The position numbers were made by a program, and so were the translations under genes. The notes under the pieces were generated by a model. The model was not told the DNA's origin. It worked only from the letters and a program-made list of their open reading frames with translations, and ran no database searches. This document shows, piece by piece, positions 1 to 12,500 of a stretch of DNA of 64,000 bases (position 1 is its first letter; each line of letters starts with the position of its first letter). The DNA comes from Anaeramoeba flamelloides (taxonomy: Eukaryota; Metamonada; Anaeramoebidae), in NCBI GenBank assembly GCA_027625915.1, contig JANTQA010000008.1:2745001-2809000 (forward strand), given 5' to 3'.

Positions 1-1010
1 AATTTAACTTTTTAAGTTGTTTGAGTTCCTCCTTTTTTTAAAAATTTTTAGGTTTTTAGCGAGGATTTTAAAAGGTATAAAAAATCAATAGAAGATTTAA
101 TATACCTGTTCCACATTAAATCTTAAACTAACTTGATAATGATAAGTTAATGAAAAAAATTAAACTGGACTTATGAAACTGAAAAGAACAGAAGGTAACT
201 GATTCAATTTGAAACTGAATCCCAGTGAAACAAATAGAATTTTCAATAAATTTTTTGAGGGGTTTATTGTAATGTGTTTTTGCAAAAATATTTTTTGAGA
301 AACTTATATAAAAAAATAAAGAATCAAAAAAAAAAATTAAAACAAAATATACAATAAAAGGAAAGTAACTCAAAACAAAATTTCGAAAAACAATGCTTAT
401 TCTGAAAAAAAAAACAAGTTCCTTTATAGATGAAACTAATAATTATAATTCTAAATTAAAATTTAATCAAGTAATCATTTTCATTTGAAATGAAGTTGTG
501 CAAATATTTAGATCTCTTTATTTAAATAATTATTCTTATCAGCTAAAAAATTGACTGAAAAGGTAACAACTATTAACTCAACATTTTAGATGTCAAAAAA
601 AAACTTTTAAAGGACGGTTTTACTTTTTTATTCATTTTTTTACTCGCTTTCTTTTTAAGAAAAAATGAATTAAAATAGTTCTAATAACTGTAATTAAAAT
701 ATTATTTTGACTACTCTTTGAATTAAAAGTCACAAATTTAGTCACTTCAAAACATTCTCTTTAACATATTATGAGATCTTGATCACTTAACCCTTACCAA
801 TAAAGCCTACTCTTTTTTATTTCTTTTTTACTTTCTTTTTTTCTTATCTTGGTTTGTAAATAAAAAATCTTTTTTTTTATTTGTCCGAGAATACATATCC
901 CATGAGGTATAATCTTACCTATATTATATTTAGGAGAAAAAAATACCCATAAATTTATAGTTTTAGAAAGGTGTTGTAAAGTATCCTCAAGTGTGGTAGA
1001 GTGGATTACT
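1..1010. other. AT-rich intergenic spacer
   Basis: Very AT-rich DNA with many A and T homopolymers and no convincing coding sequence on either strand. The minus-strand open frame at 128-373 has spacer-like composition. The only structure I see is one copy of a ~90-bp dispersed repeat at about 712-808, whose relatives lie at 29.9 and 55.7 kb. Confidence 0.6.
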
Positions 1011-2300
1011 TTTTTTATCTAATTTCAGAGATAAAAACCCGACTGTGGTTTTCTTGAGGTTTTCTGTTTTATGGGTAAAATCTAAATTTTAACCAAATTA
1101 ACCAAGATAAAATCAAGATAACCTAATGACTATTTTCCAAAATTCAAATTCCTATAGTAAAATCAAAGATTTTACTTCATTCTTTTAAATCTTGGAAAAG
1201 ATATCAGATTTTTTTTTTTAATTTTAAAAATAAACAGAAAATTAAAAAAAATCCGATTTATTTATCAAATTATAAAAAACCTAACGGTGGGTTTCTTGAG
1301 GCTTTCTGTTTTGTTTAAAAAATCTATTGATCTTGTAAATAAACGAAAAACTTGAGAAAATCTATCAGAAATTGTTTTAAAATTCTTGTTTTTGTTTCGA
1401 AAATAAATTGATTTTCTAATCAAAAATAAAAAATGGTAAAATCTAAAGCGAAGTGACCCTAGGTGTTGCAGAATGCTAGATTTTTTTTAATTTTAGAAAT
1501 CAAAACCTAAAGGTGGTTTTCTTGAGGTTTTCTGTTTTGTTTGTAAAGTGTTCTAGGTTTTTTTGAGGTTTTCTATTTTATTTCGGAAATTATCTATTGC
1601 TTTTTGTTGGATTTTTTGAGTTTTCAATTTAATTGGAAAATCAATAGATTTTCGTTAGGTTTTTTTTTTTTACTTTATGAAATAAACCAAAAATTTATTA
1701 AAATTTTCTGTTTATTTCAAAAATTAGAAAAAAACCTAGAACACTTCACAAATAAAATAGAAAACCTTAAAAAACCTAGAAAACCTCACAAATAAATAAA
1801 AAACCCAAAAAAACCTAATGAAAATCTATAGTTTTTCTTTAATAATTGAAATGAAAAGAAAATATAAGAATTTTCGGTTTATTCCATAAAGTAAAAAAAA
1901 CCCAACGAAAATCTATTAATTTCCCAAATAAACAGAAAACCTCAAAAAAACCTAAGACACTTCAAAAATAAACAGTAAACTCAACAAAGCCTACTGGATT
2001 TTTTAATTTTTAAAAGAATAGATAAAAATAAAATTTTTTACACAATTCTTTTAAATTCTGGAAAAGTTAACAGAAGGTTCCGCCGAGTGCCTAGGCTGTT
2101 TTTCAAATTTATGAAATAAAAAGTAAATTTCTTAAATTTTCTTCTAATTTCTTAAATAAAAAAATTAGTTAACAGCAGCTTTCCAGAATACAAAAAAATA
2201 GAAAAAAATCATTGATTTTATCAATATTCTTTTAAATTGTAGAAATCTGGATAGTTTTTTTTTTTTTTTTATTTTTTGTTTTTGTTTCGAAAATATATTG
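1010..2300. repeat. Cluster of foldback/inverted repeats
   Basis: A short motif resembling TTTCTTGAGGTTTTCTGTTT recurs in direct orientation near 1050, 1288, 1515 and 1563. Its reverse complement recurs near 1755, 1780 and 1945. The arms around 1547-1583 and 1730-1780 would pair with each other. The block also carries the arms of a hairpin module (AATTCTTT.AAATTCTGGAAAA type) that recurs as clean hairpins at 19764-19845 and 59512-59586. It is probably a decayed palindromic mobile repeat. No protein is seen. Confidence 0.55.
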
Positions 2301-2640
2301 ATTTTCTAAAAAAAAAAAATAAATAAAAAAAAAATACCTAACATTGAACATGTGGTAATTATGTTGAATCACTTCTCTTCGATAATAAAAAAAAAATTAA
2401 ATTTGTATTTTTTTTTTTTTTGATAGAGCTAAACATTTTATCAAAAATTGACTCTATTTTTTAAGACAAAATTTTCCTATTTAATTCTTCATTTTTGGTA
2501 TTTCTTTTTTATTAATGGGACTTTTTGAAATCAATAATATCTTTACTTATTTTTTATTGTCAATTTCTTTTCTTGATCAATATAGGTCTTCTTAAAAAAG
2601 GAAGATTTATTAATACTAATAAAACATATCCCAGTTAAAG

Positions 2641-3170
2641 GTGAGCAGTTGTGGTGAATGTACTACATACTTCTAAAGGGTATGAATGGAGATTAGGAAA
2701 AAAAATTAATTTGGGAAATTCCAAAATTGAAATCATTTTTTTACTTTTTGTCTTTTTTTTTTTTTTTTCTTTTTGGACATAAATTTTGAAATTTAATTGA
2801 TTTGCAATTTTTTTTTTTTTTGGCAATATAGATAATCACTTGGTAAAAAGACGTTATTTGAATGTTATTTAAACTGTAAAAATGATTGTAGAGAAATTAT
2901 TTTGATTTTTATTAGAATTTTCTTTGGATATATAATTGAAGATCAAAATGATTATTGTTGAAAATCTCAAAGAAGGTAACTAAGATTTAGGGTTTTTTTA
3001 ATTTTTAGGAAAATTTATTGATTTATTGGAAACAATTTAATAAGGGTTAACTATTATTTTATGTGTACTGCTCTGGTTATTTCTGATTTGCTTTTTGTGG
3101 GGAAATTCGAAAAAATAATTGATATTCCAAAAAATGTAGGCCAACTTTGACAGAAGCACAGTTTGGATTT
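2641..3170. repeat. Dispersed repeat, copy 1 (about 0.5 kb)
   Basis: This block is recognisably similar to 57700-58200 over its whole length and to 56085-56405 over its second half. Shared landmarks include TTGGGAAATTCCAAAAT or its variants, TTGAAGATCAAAATGA, and a closing segment with CAACTTTGACTGAAA or its variants. It has no open frame that looks coding and no clear terminal inverted repeats, so its class is unknown. The long T and A tracts inside explain the spurious minus-strand open frame here. Confidence 0.55.
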
Positions 3171-3761
3171 ATTATTCCTGTTAAAACCAAATATTCAAAG
3201 TAATATTTTTATCTTGAAGTTCAATAAAGAAATTTTATTAAATTATGTAAAATATCATCGTTAATTGATTTTTTTGAGAACTTTTAGTTTTTTCACTAGA
3301 AAATTAACGTAAAAGTTCCAAATTTCTATTATAAATTTGTATATAATAATAGAATAATAACAGTATTTTGGCAAGATTATTCATCGAAACCAAAATGAAA
3401 TGATATAAGCTGTTCTATGCCTGAAGAATTCATTTGAGTTACAGCCTTTTATTTTTCTATCGAATCTGATTCAATTTGTTGTTTTCGTAGTTCTTTTGAT
3501 AAAAACTATGAAGCTATTTTGATCAATGTTTTACACTCGTTTTCGGTATTATCAAAGTTTGATTTGTTTAGAGTATATAAAGTCTTTTTTTGGGATCTAG
3601 TTAGTTTTTAAGTTTTAAATTCTCGATCCGAAATTTCTTCCTAAATTGAAAATTGGAATAAAAAAAAAAAAAATAAATTCAATTTTCTTTGGTTTCAAGA
3701 TAGTTTGTTGAGTGGTGAAGTATTTGAAAAGAATGATAAGGAGTTTAAAAAAAAGAAGGTT

Positions 3762-3843
3762 TGCTAATGACAGGACTCGAACCTGCGCGGATACTTCCAC
3801 TGGGACTTAAATCCAGCGCCTTAACCACTCGGCCACATTAGCA
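3762..3843 (-). tRNA. tRNA-Leu (anticodon UAA)
   Basis: Read on the minus strand, 82 nt fold as a class II tRNA. The acceptor stem is TGCTAAT with ATTAGCA, 7 bp. The D arm begins GGCCGAGTGG, the anticodon loop is TTTAAGT (anticodon TAA, Leu), a long variable arm follows, and the T arm is GCAGGTTCGAGTCCTG. The variable arm, the GGCCGAGTGG D arm and the anticodon all agree on leucine. CCA is not encoded and there is no intron. A run of T downstream on the minus strand (about 3750-3758) is a good RNA polymerase III terminator. The last pair of the anticodon stem is an A:C mismatch, which is slightly unusual but need not disable it. Confidence 0.96.
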
Positions 3844-5229
3844 GATATTAAAAGCATCTTTTTATAGTATTGAACATGTAATTACCATCTAGTCAAAATT
3901 TTGCAGATTTTTGTAATTTTTGTGGGATTTGCAACAGTTTTTACCGTTTTTACTCTTCATATAAATGATTAAAATTATAAACAAAAGAAAAATACCGATC
4001 ATGATAGAAAACACATGATTAAATTTTTAATTTTGAATATTAGGAAAAATTGTTGTGAAATTGCTACAATTCAAAAACAAATCATTTATTTAAGAATCAT
4101 ATTTTTAAAATTATAACACACCTTACTGATTAGAATGATGACAAATGAAATTACACTTGTTTCAAAACATCAAATAGTCTATCAAAAAACAAGAATAAAA
4201 ATTCTCATTTTCCAGATTCATAGTAAACCTCTATAAAACCTGATTGTTTTTCAAAAAAAAGTTGATCTACTTATTGAATCACACAATGACTTAATATTCT
4301 ATAGAAGTCTTACTTTAATGGACTTTAGGTAGTTTTATAACTTACTTCTGAAAAAAATTTGGTTATTTAAAAAAAGGATTTAATAGAAAATAAAAAAAAT
4401 TACTCAACAGTTTCTCTAATATCCATAATTAAAAATCTTTTAATGCATTTTTTTTATTTTCAAGTACGGTTTTTTTTTCACTACGATACTATTATTAGAA
4501 TAAACAAAGAGAAAACAATTTCAGTTTATTTTCAGATACTTATCTTTTATACATTCAGTTTTCAAGAAGTAAGTAGTAATTTGTGGCTCTTGATTGAAAA
4601 TGAAAATAAAATATTTCCTCTTTAAAATTCAAATACCATTCGAAAGAATTGAGGAATTTATAAAAACAAACAACTTTCAAATTCATTAACAAAGTTTTTT
4701 TTGCTTGACTTTAACTCTTTTTTATTCAACTCTCAGTTTCCTGGACTCCAAAGTTTTCACTTTTTACATTTTTTTATCTCTTTTATATTCTTTATATCGA
4801 GTTTTTTGGAATGCCAAGGATCGAAATTATTGAACAAAACAAGTTAAATTTTCAAATATCTTCGATTTTTTGATTATACCGACCGTTCTATATAATTTTT
4901 TTTCAAGTTGATAACTCCACTTTAAGAAAACTAACTGTAAATAAAAAATAATTTTGATAAAAAAAAGAATTGATAAATATTATTTTCAACTCAAATCAAA
5001 TTTAAAATTAATTTTTTCAGGAAAATAAACTTTGGTTCTATTCAAATTATTTTAGTTAAGGTGTTCACACCCAAAGTAAAACATATATGATTGAAAATAA
5101 TTCTCAAAAGGTAAATAAGGGAAATTTTGTTTTCAAAACCTAAATAAATTCCTAAATTAAAAATATTTTTGCCCAACTGAAAGAATTTTTCAAAAAGAGC
5201 ATTTATATTTTAAATTTTCCCAAGAATAA

Positions 5230-5343
5230 TTGACTTAACATTCTTTGAATTCACCAACGGTGTTGTTCACCGACAATAGTAGATCCTCATATCAGGAAAT
5301 CAATAACTCACCAAACAAAAAATACCCAAATCCTAGAACACTT
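5230..5343 (+). other. Coding-like fragment, unidentified
   Basis: An open frame of about 36 codons ending in TAG with balanced amino-acid use (for example TDNSRSSYQEINNSP), unlike the surrounding homopolymer-rich spacer. It has no ATG and no recognised domain. It could be a terminal exon or the relic of a gene that once stood upstream of the RGS gene. Confidence 0.25.
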
Positions 5344-5525
5344 TATTAGAATAAGCCTTGTTATTTGATTCATCCTGTACTAGTTAATTCTCTTTTTAAC
5401 TTCCCAATAGTACATCTAAGGAGAAATCTAATTTGAAGGTAAATTACTTGTTGTTTTTGCTTAATGTCAAAATAAGAATTCCATTTTTTGAGAAAATTAA
5501 ACAAACGACAAAAAGGTAATCTTAA

Positions 5526-5720
5526 TCATTCCACCAACCGCACAGTGTTTATACGATTAACCTCACACAAATGGAAAGTTTTAAGTTCTTTTATCTTTTT
5601 TTTTTGTATTTTTCTACATTTTGAAAAAGAATCTTGAAATTTTCCAATCGTAATTAACATTAACATTAACACTAATACTATGAACAAAACAGTTCCTAAA
5701 TTGCCTTTTCTTCTCATCAA
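5526..5720 (-). CDS. Possible small membrane-anchored protein
   Basis: A 64-residue minus-strand open frame from ATG to a stop. The N-terminus is basic (MMRRKGN), followed by a hydrophobic segment at about residues 9-25 (VLFIVLVLMLMLITI) and a Lys/Arg-rich tail. That is the layout of a signal anchor. It could equally be the first exon of a longer type II membrane protein, or chance. No relative is recognised, and no good continuation is seen further down the minus strand. Confidence 0.3.
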   Translation of the reverse strand: MMRRKGNLGTVLFIVLVLMLMLITIGKFQDSFSKCRKIQKKKIKELKTFHLCEVNRINTVRLVE

Positions 5721-6027
5721 AAAAAGGCAATAAGTTTCAAAATTTCTTCCGAATAAAAAAGCTAAAATTTCGATGTTAAAATTTTTGAAAAAATTAGCAA
5801 ACTATTATTGAAAACAGTTGAGAAATGAATTTCTATTAAACGCTCTTCAAAGTTTGTTGGTTGGATTCTTTATTAAAGTTTTTGTTTCAAAATTTCGGAA
5901 TTTTTGACAATCAACTAAATGAAAATAAGATTTGTTTGAAAAAAACGTACATTAAGAGATAAAAGATAGTTCTTCTCAAAAAAATAAATTCTTATCAAAT
6001 AAAAGAGTAAAGAAGTGACAAGTTATA

Positions 6028-6147
6028 GATCAAAAAAATGAGAACGAAAATGTGGAAATTGAGTTTAAAAGAGGAACCACCAAATTTTCCAAGAACAACT
6101 TAAAAAAAATAAGAAAAAGTACTCCTGAAAAAAAAATTCTGTTAAAA
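6028..6147 (+). other. Coding-like fragment sharing a block with the RGS gene
   Basis: About 40 open codons beginning DQKNENENVEIEFKR and ending in TAG. The first 33 nt (6027-6059) match 7837-7869 inside the RGS-DUF547 gene with one mismatch, giving DQKNENE.VEI in both. It looks like a duplicated scrap of that gene or of a paralogue, and lies about 0.5 kb before its start codon. Confidence 0.35.
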
Positions 6148-6413
6148 TAGAACAAGACAAAAAATCTCAAGATTTTGTTTGACCTTTGAGTTAAATTTCA
6201 AGCTTGGTTAACATTGGTAAAACTATGGAAAGATTTGAAAAAGTTCAATTTTTTTTTGTAATCGTAAAATTCGTTGTTACCAATAAAACTTTTTCTTTTT
6301 CAAATTGTTCAACTCCTAAAAAAAAAAAAAAAATTCGAATATATTTGTAAATCACTTTTAAACCAATTTATTAATATATATGGAAAAGTAGTGACTTGTT
6401 GATTTTTCCATAG

Positions 6414-6590
6414 ATGAATCAAAAAAAAATATTCAATAGTCCATCAAATGATCCAAACTTGGCTGACAGAAAAAAAAGAAGTGACCAAAAGATAGAACAG
6501 GTTAGCTCTTGTTGTGAATTTCTAAAAACAGAAATAAATATTTTATTTTTTTTTGTTCCTTGTCCCTTGTTGAAAAAGTTTGAAAAATGA
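6414..6590 (+). other. Upstream open frame or alternative first exon
   Basis: An ATG at 6414 opens a 58-codon frame whose TGA stop (6588-6590) overlaps the ATG of the RGS gene (6587-6589) in an ATGA arrangement. The first 29 codons (starting MNQKKIFNSPSNDPN) look coding and end exactly at a GTTAGC donor-like site (6501). The second half looks intronic. A splice from 6500 to an AG at 6663-6664 would join this exon in frame to the main protein, replacing its first 26 residues. Either an upstream regulatory ORF or an alternative 5' exon fits. Confidence 0.35.
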
Positions 6591-9500
6591 AAGCTACCAA
6601 CTATCGAAGGAAATTACACCTACCAAAACTTTTACGTGTAAAAAGAAGCAAAAAACAAAACCAGACAAGGTCTTTTTCGTCACCGACAACACTGTTACAC
6701 AAAAAAAACGCACAAGATCGGATCACCGAGCACGTTGATTCTTTGTACGAACAGCTTTATGATCTACATGAGAAAAAAGAACGTTTACAAAAAGGTAAAT
6801 ATCGCGGGATCGAGGCTGAGCAATTACAGCAAGTTTTTGAAAAGCTAAAGGCACAAAAAAAAGTGAAAAAAAGCCTTGAGTGTGAATTGGCCAAGATGCA
6901 AAAGACAATGAGCAAATTGGTTTGCCTGCAGAAAAGGATTTCAAAGAAAAGTTCAACAAAATCCAATGAAAAGGACAATCAGAAAGAAAAAAGAATTTCC
7001 AAAATCCAAACAAAGTTGGGTGTTGACTCAAAAAGTAAGAATTTACAAATAACGGATTTTGTTTCTCAAGACTACACACACCCAACAAGTAGCCAATATT
7101 TGGATCATTTGAAAATCTTGAAAAGTAATGACGGTTATAAAGATATTCACCAAAAACTCGGTGGCTACAAGAACAACGATTCCCTTCTCACACTTGCTAT
7201 CAGTAAAACTGAAAACTCTGCATTTTTTGAATTAAAAACAAACAATTTCTGTCAGGAATTAACGAACCAAAAATGCACAAAGAGTGTAACGCCTTATGTG
7301 GGCAAACAAGAAAAAGATCAGGTTGCTCAAATCATACCCCAAAGCAAGGGGAAAAATAATCAACAATTGAATGTCGAATTACGAGAATTTGGTTTATTAG
7401 ATCTTCTTGGGAAACTGGAAACAAAATTTCAAAAGAAATGTGTGTATACAAACATTCTTAAAAGCCAATTAATGGAGTTTAAAGGCCAATTACAAATACA
7501 AAAAGAACAACCAACCAACAATGGTAATGAAAAAATGACTGACAAAGAATTCACTTCAAAGATGATCCAAAAGCAAGAGTTAGAAGCTGAATTCAAAACA
7601 ATCGACAAAAAACATAAAAAACTAAAATTTGAAATGAGCTACACAAACAACACGGAAACAAAATTTCTGATATTTCAAGAGAGGCTAAATTTAATTCAAG
7701 TGAAATATTTGGCACAACAGAAGGAAAACAATAAATTGATAAACGAAATTGCAAAATTTCAAAATCAAAATAATTTGAACAAAAAAAAAAAAAAAATCCC
7801 TTTGCCAGTAAAAGAGCAAGAAAAGGGCCAAGTCACAGATCAAAAAAATGAGAACGAAATTGTGGAAATCCACAACAAGAATGCGAATTCCAAAAGAATT
7901 AGATCAACGATTAATCAGAATAAGAAAAAAAAAAAAACCCAGCAATTGTCCATGTCTTATTCTGAAGATTTGCTTCTTTTAAAGAAAGGTGTACACACAC
8001 AAATGAATGGCAATAATACAGCACAAATAGGCGACCCGAATAAAGCACAATTGAATTATAATAATAATACACAAACAAATCTTAATAATAAAACACAAAC
8101 ACAAACACAAACACAAAGGAAAACAAAAACACAAACACAAACACAAACACAAACAAAAAAAAAACCAACAACAATGAAAGAAATTATTGAGGAAGGGCAA
8201 CCGAGCAAAGGTTTTGATGTGGATGAGTGGGACGAAATTTTACCAAGAGGAATAAATATTATTAAAGATGATTTGAATAAAAATAAAAAAAAAAACAAAA
8301 ACCGAAAAATTAAAAGAAAAAAAAAACACACAAGTAAAACGTGTCTAAAAAAAGAAACAATTCTGCAAAAAGAAAAAGATCAGGTGAAATGTGGTGAAAA
8401 AGGAACACTGTTGGTAACAAATGAACATCAATTCAAACCCAACAAAATTAAAAAAAATTGTTCTGGTTCAATGTCCTGCAATTCGTTGTTCTCTTCTGAC
8501 ACAGGCAACAAATATAAAGTAAACCATAATTTCAATCAAGACACGACCAACAATATTCACCGGAGGAAGAAAACGAAAAACAGGATGATTGCCAAGAGAG
8601 GGAATGTAACTTTTATATTACAAAAAACCCCAAGTCCCCAATTTATAAGGAATAAACCACAAATCAGTGAAGATATAAAAATTACGAGCTTAAAAACAAA
8701 AAAAAAAACAAAAACAAAAACAAAATTAAAACCAAAATCAATGACAAAACCAAAATCAATAACAAAGTCAAAACCAAAACCAAAATCAAATTCTAAGAAA
8801 AGAAATAAAACAAATCAAGAATTCAAATATCAGGAATTAGAGAAAAGGAAATTATTGCGGACCAAAAAAAAAAAACTTAATCGTAAAAATAGCAAAAGAA
8901 CAATTTCATTGGTTACAGAAAAAGAAAGGGATCAAAATAATTTTGAGGTATCTTCCTTATCCAAATTATTATCAATACCCATTGGCATTTCCCTTTTCCA
9001 AGAATACCTTTGTGAACAATTTAATCAAGAAAATATTATGTTTTGGCAAGATGTTAAATCTTTTAAACAACATTGCATAACTAAAAAAGTTTGTCACTTC
9101 TCCCCCCCCCTTTATCTTTTCTTAATTTACACATTTCTTTAATTAACAAAAGAACTTTTAAAAAAAAAAATTAATTTCTCTTAATTGTAATGAGTTAAAT
9201 TTTCTACTGATTTTTAAATATTAAATAGGAAAAAATTTCGATTTCATTTTACTCTTAATTTCAACATATATTTTTTTTTTCAAATAAATGAATTAAAGTT
9301 TAGATACCCCCCATTTTGTTAAAAAATTTCCTTTTTTGAGTTAAAATTGGATTTATCATTGTGGAAAAAAAGTGAAACAGGGAAAAAAAGTGAAACACGG
9401 TTTTTCATTGGGAGCCTTAATAGAACCTGAAAATGAAAAGTTAGATTAATTAAAAAAAGAATAAAAGAAATAAATAAATACAAAATGACGTATTCAACAC

Positions 9501-12500
9501 AATAACAGTTTTTTTAATACTATCTTTTGATATGGTTTTTCTTTGATTGATCAATTATTGAAAATATATTCAAAAAATTGACATATTTTTGAGATCTCCA
9601 AAACCACACCAACAATTTCGATAAGAAAGTAGATTTAAATTGTGTTTGTTGGTTTGATTGAAAATAATATAATGGATTATTATTTGAAGTTAATTTGTTT
9701 CCTCTTTTTACATGAGATTTTACTATTCATTTTCAGTAAGGTTACCAATGAAAAACCGTGTTTCACTTTTTTTCCACAACGGTTATTGTATTTTAGTTTA
9801 CATTAACCCTACTTAAAAAAATAAATAGAAATTTTTTTTTGAATTCTAAATTTCTTCAATTTTAAAGTTTTTTATTTAGAGTTACAAATTAAACTTTATT
9901 AAGAAAATTATATCCAATCCAATTTTTGAATTATGAAGCAAAGATTTATTTTATTATATTATTTGTTCAAAAATCAACTGAATAAAATTCTAATGACACT
10001 TTCAAGACAAATGAGAAAATATATTGAGGAAAAAGTTAAAAACCACCAGTAATCGGAATATAATAAATCCACCTTGATTTTAATCTTACTAAGAATAAAC
10101 TTTAAAAATAGTCACCTTCCCACATTAGAAACTGTTATTTTCAGCTTAAAGTTTAGATTAAATCCCATTTAAAAAAAAATATTCTCTCAATAGGATTCTC
10201 TATTTGGAATTACCATATAAAACCGAAAAGATAATAAATCTCTAGTTAATGCTCCAAAGATACTTTAGTGAAAATAAAATTAGAAAATTCAAAGTAGCAA
10301 TTTTCAAGTACTTCAACATTAAAATTACAAATGTGAAATATCTAGAATCCTTTTTTTGATCTCTTATCAAATTATTTTCTCTGACACTTCTTTATCAAAA
10401 ATCAAAGTGAAATTGTGTAAAAATTATAAATTTACTTTTTTTAAATAGAAAATCCAACAAAATCCCTTCATAAATTTTCCTGAATCCCAAAACTGTTAAT
10501 TTGAAAAGGCATTTGGATCTACAAAATATAGTCTTTAGTAAAGTTTTCAGAAGTCAAAAAATTAAAAAAAAACAAATTTTTTTTCATTCTTTATACAAAT
10601 TGGCTTACATTAACAAACCGAACTTTAAAACAAAACAAAACAAGATCTTTGAATATCTTTGATTTTAAAAATCAAAAAGAATTCAGAATATTTTTATTAC
10701 TTTTTGAAAAAGCAATCAAGAAAAACTAAATTTTTATAACTTTTTGATTATTATTTCTCAAGGTCACACCAATTCAGTAACTTTAGTGTTTTATAACTTC
10801 TAAATAAGTTTTACAAAATGTTTCCCAAAATGAAAAACTTTGGGAATATCGCAAATTAGAAGATTTTAGGTTTGGAATTAAATTGAAATTGATTGTCACA
10901 TAGAGAGTTTTTAATAGAGGTAAAATCTCGCATTTTTCATATTTTATAAAATACATTTTTTAGTTGGAAATACTTGTTCATTACTCAAAAGAAAATTAAG
11001 TCCAATTTTTTATGTTGGGGAACTAGGAAGTTTTGATTTAAATGAAATAGATAAAAGTCTTTGATGTTTAAAGTTTAAAAATATAGTTATTGAAAAAAAA
11101 ATTAAATTTAAAATTAAACTTTTCATTATAGGTATTTTTTTCCCCCATATATCGACCAGAAAGAACCAAAAAAATTTAAAAATGAATAATTGAAAAAATA
11201 AAAAAAAAATTGGACTATTTATTATTTTGAAGATTACAGAATCATTAACTATTAAAAGTAAAAATTTGATTTTAAAAAAACTGAAAAAGATTTAATGGTC
11301 TAAATTCTTATACATATTCTATTTTTTTAATAAGAATCAACTGTTGATAATTATCGGGTTATCACTGTTTATTTTGCTTCTTAAAGCTATATTATTGAAA
11401 CTAACATATTTATTAAATTTTGTAAAAAATTGAATAATTTAATTACAAAATTCTTCTTTAAAATTAAACACAAAAAACAAAATAAATTTTAATATTATGA
11501 AAAATTAATATTTTAATAATCATTTTTTCCCTTCTTTTTTTTTTTATTTACGTATGGTGAAATTTATTATTAAAGAACATTTTTTTATCACCATTTTAAT
11601 ATGTTCCTTTTACCTAAAAAATACTGAAAATCTATCAGTTGAACGAATTTGAATGACAAGAATTTAATTCAATTTTGAAAGATTTATCAAATAGAGACTT
11701 TCTCAGTTAAAGATAACAAAATATTAAAATCACTTTTTCATCAAAAATAGACTCAATTTGTTTATAAAGATTACATCAGAATATTCATTATTCATTTTAT
11801 TTTCAGACATTTTTTTTTGGTTTAACAAATACACATCATAAATTAATTTGATCATTTTATAATAGTTTTTTTTCTCTCTAATACTTTCCAAAAAATTAAA
11901 TAAAATAAAATAAAATCAAATTAAAAAAAATTAGATTTCCCTTTAAAAAAAAAAAATATGATTACTTGAAATTTATTGATAGAAAAAGTTAAAAAACTAC
12001 CCCCAATCAAAAGTTTGAAAAAAGATATCTCATCTCATAACACCTCTTAGACTCAAGATTTTTCTTTTTTTCCCTTCTTTTTCTTTTTATATAATTCATT
12101 AAAACAATGGTTAATAATAAAACACAAAACTTTTTCAATTTGATACCAATGATCTTTCTTCAAGAAGTAAATAATATTTTCTTATTTGTCTTTTTGATCC
12201 TCATCAGAAATAGATCTGATTGTTGGGTAGAAATGGTAATGAAAGTTAAGTATCTTTCTAAATGGATAATCGTATTTATTTTTAAGGGCTAGACTAAAGA
12301 ATCATCTAATTTTTTAAAGAGAAAATTTTGAAGTGACTAAAATTGAGACATCGAATTCAAACACCATAGTAAATAGATACAGTCATCAGAAGTATTTGAA
12401 TCTTAATTTGGGCTTCTAATCTAAATGGAGAAAAATTGGTTGAAAATTTAGTTTGTTATCAATTTTATCGTTTTTTTTTTATGACATAAATTATCATCTG

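Larger units (their letters stand above)
3844..6413. other. Spacer with a few coding-like scraps
   Basis: Mostly featureless AT-rich DNA. Three short stretches look less like spacer and are listed separately: 5230-5343 (+), 5526-5720 (-) and 6028-6147 (+). No complete gene could be assembled from them. Confidence 0.5.

Noticed and set aside
1010-2000. Regularly recurring TTTTCTTGAGGTTTTC motif as a CRISPR-like array
   Set aside because: Spacing is irregular, the motif appears in both orientations, and the genome is eukaryotic. A foldback repeat explains it.
7979-8331. Minus-strand open frames with Cys/Val runs opposite the RGS gene
   Set aside because: They are the antisense of the TQ/TK repeat tract of the plus-strand protein and have no independent support.
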